From: Branchiostoma floridae | Taxonomy: Eukaryota; Chordata; Leptocardii; Amphioxiformes; Branchiostomatidae | Length of the DNA: 62,500 nucleotides | Direction: 5' to 3' | Assembly (NCBI RefSeq): GCF_000003815.2 | Contig: NC_049980.1 | Span: 5,197,476 to 5,259,975 of the forward strand | Shown here: positions 11,890 to 22,400 of the stretch, one piece after another | Numbering within the stretch: the first letter of the stretch is position 1 | Layout: each line of letters starts with the position of its first letter | Notes under the pieces: model-generated | The model's database searches: none | Seen by the model: only the letters and a program-made list of their open reading frames with translations | Told to the model about the DNA's origin: nothing | Translations under genes and position numbers: made by a program

Positions 11890-12420
11890 TTGTCTCGTGA
11901 TATTGTCCGGATATGGACCATTCCCACACAGCAACACTGGTATTCAATGTCATGAGTGAATTTTTGTGTCCTGATATCGTCCGGATATGGACCTTTCCCA
12001 CGCTGCACCGCTGGTGTGGAGTATTTTGAGTGAATTTGTTCATGTTATTGTCCGGATATGGACCTATCCCAAACTGCACCGCTGGGGTGGAGTGTTTTGA
12101 CTAAACTTTGTTCATGATATTGTCCGGATATGGACCTATCCCAAACTGCACTGCTGGTGTGGAGTGTTTTGAGTGAATTTTGTTCATGATATTGTCCGGA
12201 TATGGACCTATCCCAAACTGCACCGCTGGTGTGGAGCGTTTTGAGTGAATTTTGTTCATGATATTGTCCGGATATGGACCTATCCCAAACTGCACCGCTG
12301 GTGTGGAGTGTTTTGAGTGAATTTTGTTCATGATATTGTCCGGATATGGACCTATCCCAAACTGCACCGCTGGTGTGGAGTGTTTTGAGTGAATTTTGTT
12401 TTTGATATTGTCCGGAAATG
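11890..12420. repeat. 72-bp minisatellite inside the CACTA element
   Basis: TGTCCGGATATGGACC recurs at 12049, 12121, 12193, 12265 and 12337, then in altered form at 12409, exactly 72 bp apart. Looser units begin at 11904 and 11988. Because 72 is a multiple of three, the array gives spurious open frames on the minus strand. The repeated core contains the same TCCGGA word as the element's subterminal regions. Confidence 0.9.
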
Positions 12421-14112
12421 AAAAGAAACAATAATTCTTGACTCGTAATTGTTACCATCACAAAGATTGTTTCATGTGTCATTTGTTTGGGAATGTTGGT
12501 GTCTGTAAATTTGCACATGTATATGGAGGCTTAAGCTTCAATTGCCAGAAAATTAAAGAGTAAAATATATACATAGACATCGGGCATACCCATTGTTGAA
12601 TAAAAATACACATACAGAAGCAAAAACGTTAATGACGTGTATTTGACAAGACAGGAAACCTATTTTTAGGATACGCAACGAAACAATCTCAGATTGGTGT
12701 ATGACATGAAAAATAACTTGTTATTAATTAAACCCGAAAATTGATCCCTGGATTGTTTCTGTTTGGATATGTCTCGTAAGCAGAACGGAATATGAAGTCG
12801 GGAGCAGCGAAAATTTCGACAAAAATTCCAGTCTTATTTGTTCAAATGCGCAGCGAAACAATCACCGATTCGCAATTGAAATTGTATAGAAAACCTTTAT
12901 CGAAACGGTCAGAATATGTAACATGTCATGTAATTTGCTAACTCCGAATCTGTCCTAAAACTAATCCATGGAATATCTGTCGCGGATATGTCTCGTAAAT
13001 GGAAGGAAAGAGAGTAACTTGAATTTGAATAACATGAAATGTCCCTAACACGTATTCGGAAGAACAGGAATTTCAATCCGTCCGGACATGCGCCGAAACA
13101 TTTCCTGACTCATGATATTCTGAGACATAATGAATATGAAAATGCCGTCTGACAATGGTCCTGAAATGATGCACATCATGCTTCGTGGAAACTCCTAATT
13201 TGTCCGGGTATTCCTTGTCGGAATATAAGCCCTTTGATATGTAAAGAATGTAAAGCATATTACGTATTCGGAGGCAAGAAACGTCAATGGCGCGTATCTT
13301 GAAAAAGAGGAAAGTCTTATTTGTCCGGATACACAACAAGACAATTTCTGAATCATGATATTTCCAGATATGGGAAATATTGAACATCGTGTCCGGACAC
13401 AGTCCGAATATTTAGCATGTCCAAAAATATGGCAACTCCGACTTTGTCCGGAAATCACACCCTTTCGCACAGTGATGACGTATGAAAGAACGTCAAAATC
13501 CAGAAAACTCATGAAAAAAGGAGTTTTCCATATCCCCGACATTTGGGGTGATTCCCAATGTTGTAAAGAATTTCGGAAAAGCATCTACTTTTGTAGGGGG
13601 GGCAATAGCACAAAGCTACTACATTGCATTTGGAACATCATCGTGCACATCATGAATAAGTTTTAACAGTGAAAAATATACAAAGATGTTTGAAACTTCT
13701 TCTAAAATTTGTGCAGTTTGTAACATCACGGTTTCCAACACATATGGTTCAAATATGTTCTTATTTTTATATTCAATTACTTGAACAATTTAGAACTAAA
13801 ATGACTGATATATACTTTTCTTTTCTTCAAACTTATTTGCACGCCATGGTGAGACTTGTTGATCACCACTTTAATTCGCTCACACATTTGTTCAATTTTG
13901 TAACCTTAAACGTACAAATACTCTCTCAAATGACATTATTTTGCGTTTTTAAACGGTCCAAGTGGATTATGTCATCCTAACTAGATAGGTGACCCAACTC
14001 AGTACGGTTTCGTTCCTTTTCGCTCAATTTCGTTTCTTTTTTGTTTCTTTTCTCACTTTCGGTACACCACTCTGTACGTGTATCCCCAGGCCCACAGCAA
14101 CAACATACGCTA

Positions 14113-14345
14113 TCAGGCCTTGGTCTTGTCACAGTGGATCATGACTTTGATCCCTTCGCCCTTCTTGGCGAACTCGAAGGCCTCCAGCGCCTGCTCCAGG
14201 CTATAACGGTGGGAGACCAGCGGCTTCACGTTCACCTGACCCGAGGCTATCATCGCTAGGGCTGTCGGGTAACTGTACGGAAACACAGGTATCTTAAACA
14301 TCTGTCACAATTTGAGCAAAAAAAGGCATTCATCGTCTGAGGCTT

Positions 14346-14393
<48 letters not shown>

Positions 14394-17008
14394 CAGACAG
14401 AAAGAGAGAGACAGGCAGAGAGATAGAGAGACAGAGAGAGAGAGACAGAGAGAGATAGATACAGACAGAGAGAGAGAGACAGAGAGAGAGACAGACAGAC
14501 GGACAGAAAGAGAGAGACAGGCAGAGAGATAGAGAGACAGAGAGAGAGAGAGACAGAGAGAGATAGATACAGAGAGAGATAGATACAGACAGAGAGAGAG
14601 ACACAGAGAGAGAGAGAGACAGACAGATACAGAGAGAGGGAGAGAGAGAGAGAGAAATAGATAATTTCGAACATTACATCTTTGTAAAAACATTCAATAA
14701 AGTAACCATACATTTTCACAAATGCTAGACTAAGTGTGTATCTGTGTTTACATGTATGACGAGGGGAACATATTCTTTATGCAACATTTCTTCTTCCGTT
14801 CCAAACAAATGACGAGTTCGATGACGTGGACTATCACTGGTAATTAGAAGTAACAAACACCATGTGGTGTTTTATGATATAATGTAGCAAGTGGCACGAT
14901 AGGATTTGAGAGGCTGGTCACCATACGCACATCTGTATGTTTCTAAGGATAAGAATAAACTGCGGATGAAGTTTAGCTAGGCCATGTGAAGGTAAAAAAA
15001 ATCATGTATTTTGCTTGCAGACGTTACCTTTCTATTAATGCCTTTAACCCTCGCCAGCATTTAAAAGAAGAACATAACAAAAGTTATGTGCGGTATGAAT
15101 ATTAACTGTACTTAGTCCAGGAGGAAATATTTGCCCATACTCGTTTGCGTAGCGGAGGTTCCCCCGGATGTCCACTTCCTTCAGAGCGGCGTCAAGGAGC
15201 GGGATTGTGGCCATGGGCCGGCCGAGCCCGACAATCATCAGAACACCTCCCGGTTCGGTGGCCTGAAAAACCCAGCAACCAATATCCGAGCAAGATTCAC
15301 GTCCTTCCATAAAGTATAAGATTAACTGATCGAGGTTAGCTCGTTTACCTGTTTTCGTTATTATCCCCCACATTGGCCCGTCAGCATTTACGGATGCTAC
15401 TTCTTTCGGATTCTGACGCCTTTCTGTCGTTATTTTGTTTCAAGGATGAATAGGCCAATCGACGATGTCAAGGCTGCAGTACTGTCGATGATCACTAGCT
15501 GGCGCTTCAATACCGCTGAAAAAAATACTAAATACTGAAGGCGCAATTTTGGTCTTGGAATTCTGCCAAACCGCTACAGAAATCTCTGCAGTTCCAAGGT
15601 TACACATCAGAGGGCAAAAACCTACTTTAACCTATGTCTTCCCAATGAAATCTTTCAAATCTTTATTAAATAAGATGTTGCAGTCCAATTTCTAAAGTTA
15701 TGCTGACCGGAAATACAAACACACTGAAAGACAGACACACACTCACACAAAACGATACTTCAATTTTATGTGAAGTGATGTGAATGATAAAGCAAAAACA
15801 ATAGTTTTATAATGAATTTACATAAATGCCTGCGTGGATACTGGTTTCCGCCCCGCTACACTCTATGGTGACGTCAGGATTACACCCAAGCACCTGCACC
15901 ACCTGGTCAGCTACCTCCCGCCCGTCACGTGACGTCACGTGCACGGTGACGTCAGCTCCCATCTGACGTGCAAACTCCAGCCGCTTGGCGTCAATATCTG
16001 TATTTGTAACGATAAACAATACTCCTTTGTAGTGTTTGCAGTCTTTTCGGGGGGGCTGTCTGATTGTTTCAAACAGCATAATCTAGTCTAAGGAAATGGT
16101 AACTTTCGAGGGGAAGGAATACTCTTACGACTTTTACGAGGAATATCTGAGCGTGGACAGAATTAGTTTGACTGATTTCTAGGAGTAACATACATTCCAA
16201 TATACTTGTGTATATATTATGTAGATACAGTTGCTGCTCAAAAATGGCCAAGTGTTTTTTTTTTTTTTAGTTTTGGTATAAGCATACTTGCTTATAATTA
16301 CCTGTAATGACCACCTGTTCTGCACCCATCGCCTTGGCCACTTGGAGGCACACCAGCCCAATGGGACCTGGGACAAAAACAGCAATGTGTTTGTGAAGAG
16401 TAATATAACAGTGGGGTTCAAGGCTGCCAAACTGACCACGCCAACAGCTATGAGCTTTTGGCGTTTGCACGTTGGATTTGTGATCCGGCTGCCCGGATTC
16501 GCCGCGGGTTCGAATTCCGTGAGTCGGGATGATGTTGTTTCTTTCTGTTCTACTCGCCCCTCTCGGGTTGTTTCAGTAAAAGAACTGGTCGTGACACAGA
16601 AGACATACACTATGTACAGTATTTTACGGGTTCATTGTAAAGGACGAGTTCTCCTAGATATTTCTGACAAGCACAATGCACGGTGGACCACGCTTCTAAT
16701 AACTACCACCCTTTGTTTGGCACCAGTGAATGAAAACATACAGCCAGGATTCGAAATCCAAATGAAAGCTCTTGGTCCAGAGATATGGGTCGCTAACCAT
16801 CTAATTTGCACTTTGCCACCAGCATATTCCGGTCATATATACAGATTTACAAGTGTATTTCAGCTTTGTACAAGCACAAATACGTTTACCTGCACCACAG
16901 ATCAGAACTTTGCTGCCAACAGTGACCCCTGACCTCCTGCAGGCGTGCACACCCACAGACAGGGGCTCCAGCAGAGCACCTTCCTCGTAACTCACATGGT
17001 CCGGGAGC
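14113..17008 (-). CDS. Sorbitol dehydrogenase half-gene B (exons 5-9 only)
   Basis: Exons on the minus strand: 17008-16890, 16367-16302, 15997-15822, 15262-15141, 14272-14113 (stop TGA). Content and phases equal copy A: zinc-ligand Glu segment, GAGPIG loop, Asp for NAD, C-terminus KTKA. No exons 1-4 were found between this copy and copy C. It differs from A mainly at silent sites; replacements include Ala to Glu (GAEQVVIT), His to Gln, Glu to Asp and Ser to Ala. The exon 8 donor is GA|GTATGG. As with A, it is a truncated duplicate or an alternative 3' module, and the mainly silent divergence favours use. Confidence 0.8.
14345..14662. repeat. GA/GACA microsatellite in intron 8 of copy B
   Basis: This is the counterpart of 5418-5690 with a longer pure GA run and an internal duplication of the GACAGGCAGAGAGATAG text. 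The frames over it are not genes. Confidence 0.95.
16445..16770 (+). mobile_element. SINE-like sequence in intron 5 of copy B
   Basis: The same element as at 7505-7800, with B box GGTTCGAATTCC at 16507-16518. It is slightly shorter upstream because a GTGGTTTG stretch is contracted. Confidence 0.4.
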
Positions 17009-17180
17009 CTAGAACACATTTTAACTCCGGTTTGAAGTCGCATGGTATGTTGAAGACCATTCATTCGAATTTGCCAAAGGGTAGACGGGCACAGATTTAT
17101 ACCATATAGCATGATATACATAGTATATCGTCGGGGGGCGGGGGGGTGGGTGTAGGACGAAACGAGTTCAGCCTTATTTA

Positions 17181-17646
17181 CAGTCAAACCTGCCCAAGAC
17201 CACCAGTCGGGGGACTGGGGAAAAAGCGGTCGATTTGGTCAGGTGGTCGGTTAGAAGAGTGTCGACTCACAACATGTCCGATGTATAGTTTGAATGGCCC
17301 GTTGTGTTTAATGGCAGATAGCAAGCAAACGCACGTGCATCCGCCGCCATATTTTTAACATAACAGCGTAATGGTAGTCAAAATCCGACGCAAACTGGCC
17401 GAATTCGGCACAAAATCGCGCTAGATATCATTGAAAATCGATGACACCTCAAGATTTGAAAATGACGCGGTCGTTATGGGCATTGATTTGGTCCAATTTT
17501 TTTTGCGGTCGCGTTGGCCAGGTCGTCGTTGTGAAGAGGTCGCTTAATGCTTACGTCAATGGGGAAAATTTTCCGGACCGAGAAAAGGCGGTCGTAATAG
17601 CCAGGTGGTCGCCAAGAAGAGGTGGTCGCTCGGGCAGGTTTGACTG
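17181..17646. mobile_element. Mariner-like MITE, copy 3
   Basis: The third copy of the CAGTCAAACC...GGTTTGACTG element (466 bp, TA flanks). It lies immediately 5' (minus strand) of SORD copy B, as copy 2 does for A. Confidence 0.65.
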
Positions 17647-17689
17647 TACTTGCGATGTCTTTTGATATCTGAATGTCTAACCTTCCCAG

Positions 17690-17890
17690 CGTAGCAGCCA
17701 TGAATGTTTTCTTACCCATATCTCAGCCAAGCCTAAAATGGCTTTCGGCAGTCATCAGATGGGACGATATGACTGCTGAAAGTCACTTTAGGCTTGTCCA
17801 AGGCCGAGGCAACAAGAAGAAACATCAGGGTCGTCTTCATCTGCGGTCAAGAAAGTCGGGCGAGTCTTACACTTTTTGCGTCCAAAGCCC
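17690..17890 (-). pseudogene. Decayed copy of the peptide signal exon (copy 3)
   Basis: A minus-strand homologue of the exon at 400-493 with the shared inverted insertion and a frameshifted reading frame. It keeps the GGGTAAG donor. Confidence 0.5.
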
Positions 17891-18159
17891 AAGATTGTTT
17901 CAATACCTAAGACCTACCCCCGTGCCGAGAGGTACATGTATCTATGCTGACAACGCAAGTTCACAAAAAGGCAGAGAAACAAATCTGTGCATCTTGCAAT
18001 CTTTTATTTGCAGTTTTTCTTCATGCAGAATACTACCATACATATTCATGACATTGCATGATTCGGCAAGTATCAGAATCTCATTACGAAACTTGCAAAA
18101 ATTGTTAACGTTATATGGGTAGTTTGTTGGCTTATGTGATAAGTGTAAGATTCTTGTAA

Positions 18160-19410
18160 ATTAATTCTTATTCACGCGTCTATCAAACACAAAGTCAAAC
18201 TATGCTTTCTATAACGGGAACTTGGCACTTGGAACCCGGCATGCCCACTCAGTGAGACAAAATTTAATTTATACATCGAAAATAATTTCAGCAGACTGGT
18301 AGCATAGTTCATAGACAATTAACGCCAAGTTACCTTTATTGAATGTTATGTTCTCAAATAACATAAAAAAATCAATCCGTTTATAGAGTCAATGTCTTTT
18401 GTTCTGACCTTCCGAAACCTTTGTAACAATCCGATATAAGCTAGTAACTTTTTGCAATAATTTCTAATATTTTTTTGACTTTCGAATTCCAAATACTCTG
18501 TACTCAATTGTAAGGAATATTTGTATTAGTTTCTAAACTGTTCCAACATAGATTCGGCATTTCTTCTAACATGTTCCATGTTTATAACATCGATAGAACA
18601 TTTTTTAACTATGTCAGTGGGCTGAGAGAGGGCAATTCACACATCCTAGCAAAGTTTTGGGGAACAATTTTTGGTGACGTGCACAGACGGCGTAAAAGAG
18701 CCACAAGCGGCTAGCTATAGAATCTAAAGAACAAAAAAAAAGCACACAATAGAGCAGCATTAGCATTTACTTCTATAGGGGCCATAACACAGTGCCAAAT
18801 ACACAATGATGTTTGAAAATTCTTTTTAAATGATTTATGCAGATTTATGTTTCCAACATACATGAATAAGTTCAAATATGCTCAAACTTTCACCTGTAAT
18901 TGTTTGAACGATTAAGAAGTATTAGGACTGAAATGTACTTTACTTTAGTTTAAACTTATTTGCACCTTATTTCTTGGTGAGACTCAGAACTTATTGATCA
19001 CCACTTTTAATTAATTCTCTATGTCATATTTGTTCAATCTTATAACCTTAAACACACAAAATCCTCTCTAAAATGACTATTTTGAGACGGAGACGGGGGA
19101 TGACATAGACTTTCTGATACTTATAACCCCCTCCTGCATACGTGGCGTGTTCCTGACGTCACTGTTGATGATAGAGCGGTCATTTATTTTGTAAACGAGG
19201 TCGACGGAGTTCGAAAATTTAGAAGAGTAAGTCCCTATAGTCTCATTTCAGTGTTGGATATAGTGTTAGCATAGTGTTGTATTCTACCAACACAGATGAA
19301 CTTTCATTCTGACATTATTTTGTGTTTCTAAACGTGGATTAAGTCAGATCCTATCTACTAGCTAGGCGACCCAACTCTGTACGTATGTACCAACATTTTA
19401 ACAACACACG
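18160..19410. other. 3' flank of SORD copy C
   Basis: From about 18780 onward the text is a diverged version of the flanks beyond exon 9 of A and B (compare 4745-5170 and 13670-14110). So the duplicated segment originally came from this end of the cluster. No coding exon was seen. Confidence 0.5.
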
Positions 19411-22400
19411 CTATAAGGCCTTGGTCTTGTCACAGTGGATCATGACTTTGATCCCTTCGCCCTTCTTGGCGAACTCGAAGGCCTCCAGCGCCTGCTCCAG
19501 GCTATAACGGTGGGAGACCAGCGGCTTCACGTTCACCTGTCCCGAGGCTATCATCGCTAGGGCTGTCGGGTAGCTGTATGAAAACAACAGGTATCTTAAA
19601 CACCAGTCATAACTTGAGCGAAAAAAAAGACATCTTTGTAAACACATTCAATAAAGTAACCATTTGCACAAATGTAAGCTAGTACTATAGTGTATATCTG
19701 TGTTTACATATTGGCGGTAAAAGGAAACATTAATTTTTTTTGGAACCATTTCTTCTACATTATGTAGCAAGGGGCAGGATAGCAGTTGAGGGGCTGGTCA
19801 CCATATGCACATTTGTATGTATGCCATACATCAAAACGTGCTTTTAAGAGTAAGAATAACTTGAACTGATAAGTGGTTTGGCTATAAAGGCCATGTGAAG
19901 GTAAAGAAACACTATATCTATTTCTTTCAAATGTTACCTTTCTATTTATATCAATGTTTTCAACTCTCACTGATATTTGAAATAACAAAACACGTAAATA
20001 ACAAAAATCAATGAAATGTTACGAAGGGTGTGAATTTTAGCTGCAGTAGACCACAGAGGGGCAAAACTGCCACTGAAGAGGGCCTACCTATACTATAATA
20101 GACTATATTACATGCTTTCAATCCTGACCAGAATCGTTTTGGTGCAATGACACCGTATGACCCTGGAAAATCCAAATGGCCACCCGTAACTGGAATGGGG
20201 TCTATTAGCCCAGGAGGAAATATTTTCCCTTACTCGTTAGCGTAGCGGAGGTTCCCCCGGATGTCTACTTCCTTCAGAGCGGCGTCTAGGAGAGGGATGG
20301 TCGCCATGGGCCGGCCGAGCCCGACTATCATCAGAACACCTCCGGGCTCGGTGGCCTGAAAAAACAGCAACAAATGTTTGAACATCTATTAGTCCTTCCA
20401 TAAAGTATAAAATCAACTGAGGTTAACTCGTTGACCTGTTTTTCGTAATTATTCCCCTTTTAGAACCCGTCCGTTTTGACGTACCCTGCCATCTTGAGAT
20501 AATGACAATTTCCAGTCTTTCTGAATAGTCCAATCGATGATGCCAAGGCTGCAGTACTGTCATTATTCTCTAGTCGGCGCTTTAGTACCACCTAGTTGCT
20601 AACGTTAGATATTGAATCACAATCTTGGAATTATGCCCAAATCGCTTTTAAAACATGGTGCAGTACCAAGGTCACACAACAGAGGGCCCAAATCGCTCTA
20701 ATTGACCTTCGTCTTTCCATCCCTATTTACATACCAAGTACAGTATCATCACAACTCTTTCAGAGGTTCTGAAGTTATGCTGAACAGAAATTAATTAATA
20801 AATATCTGGAAACGCACACACACCTACGCACAAAGAAATGCATCCATTTTCCACGGAATTGATAACAAAGCTATAGTTTTATGATGTACTTACATAAATG
20901 CCTGCGTGGATGCTGGTTTCAGCGCCGCTACACTCTATGGTGACGTCAGGGTTACACCCAAGCACCTGCACCACCTGGTCAGCTACCTCCCGCCCGTCAC
21001 GTGACGTCACCAGCACGGTGACGTCAGCTCCCATCTGATGACGGGCAAACTCCAACCGCTTGGCGTCAATATCTGTATGTTATCATCATATGATAAATAA
21101 AAAAAGCCTTTGTATTTTTTGTAGTCTTTGCATTGACTTTTTGATTGTCAAACAGTATAATTTAGGCCAAGAAAATGCATCGACTTTTTGATTGTCAAAC
21201 AGTATAATTTAGGCCAAGAAATTGCATCTTTCGAGCATAAGGAATATTTAGGCTGAATCATTTTGAATGGTGTCGACCATTAAAATGACGGTTATTTGCG
21301 AGGATTTTTCTGACTAGGTCAAACAGGATAATTTAGGCAAAGAAAATGGTTACTTCGAAACTAGGGAATATTCAGGCTAAGATATCTTGAATAAAGTCTA
21401 CCACTAAAATATTGACGGTTTTTGATTGAACTGAGTTTGCAGTTCCTGTCGTTTCTACTCAAAGTATCAAGTCTGACGGGTACACAAGTTTACCTGTAAT
21501 GACCACCTGCGCTGCACCCATCGCCTTGGCCACCTGGAGGCACACCAGTCCTATGGGACCTGGGACAAACAGCCAATGGCTATACATGTACATGTATCGA
21601 CAAAGCATCATAGCATAGTCCCGTCATACACAGAGTTACGAGTCAATGTCAGCAACAGTTATTAGATATATCCTTAGATAAAATACACGTACCTGCACCA
21701 CAGATGAGGACCTTACTGCCAATAGTGACCTCTGACCTCCTGCAGGCATGCACAGCTACGGACAAGGGCTCCAGCAGAGCACCTTCCTCGTAACTCACGT
21801 TGTCTGGGAGCCTAGAACACATGATTAGCTCTTGCATGAATAAATTTGCCAAGTGCAGAGATCTATAACATATAGCATGATGTTGCATTTTATGATACTA
21901 AAGAGATAGCGACTTCTGAACATATATATTAGAAAGAATACCTAAACCAATGATTAGCGTGCTCCATTGTAACACTATGTCAAAGAACTATGTTAGCCCT
22001 TATTGCTGTGTTAACTGCGATGTTAAGCTTTAGTCTATTCCTCTGTATTTTGTACTTTGTGTAATTTATAGTTGTTGCCATACATTGTATCGTGTACAAT
22101 TGCCGTGCAATAAAGTTCTTCTACATTCAAGTTCATTGTATCCTTATTTTGGGGATTGACGAAACGAGTTAAACTTTATCGTAGTAACGAGTGTATTTCA
22201 CTCAGAAATGTGTGTGTATATACAAATTACAATAGACGAGTTCACACTTCAAGAACTACAAAAAATTATGTCACAATGTGCTACGCCATTCCGCCCGTAA
22301 ATATGCGTCAACGTCGCACTCAAATGATCAGCTATTAAGGGCTAAAATATGAATACATGTGGAGTATTCAAACCCTGAAATACTACATGATAACTAACTA

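Larger units (their letters stand above)
9699..13474. mobile_element. Non-autonomous CACTA-like (EnSpm/CMC) DNA transposon, 3776 bp
   Basis: The left end 9699-9727 (CACTGTGCGAAAGGG...) and the right end 13446-13474 (...CCCTTTCGCACAGTG) are perfect 29-bp inverted repeats. ATG is duplicated at 9696-9698 and 13475-13477. Copy A keeps the matching empty site (GACGCCATGACGTATG around 4541). A CACTG terminus with a 3-bp TSD is typical of the CACTA superfamily. TCCGGA-containing words are crowded in both subterminal zones, like the transposase-binding repeats of this group. There is no long transposase frame, so it should depend on a partner in trans. It inserted after the A/B segments had separated. 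Confidence 0.85.

Noticed and set aside
11890-12420. CRISPR-like regular repeat
   Set aside because: The repeats are contiguous, without unique spacers, inside a eukaryotic transposon.
12045-12518. 157-codon minus-strand frame with a repeated peptide
   Set aside because: Its period is the 72-bp minisatellite, a multiple of three, so openness is automatic. There is no signal peptide, splice support or family match.
16288-16932. 214-codon plus-strand frame, with a shorter twin at 7334-7777
   Set aside because: It runs antisense through SORD exons 6 and 5 and intron 5 of copy B. In the A twin it is broken, and it matches nothing.
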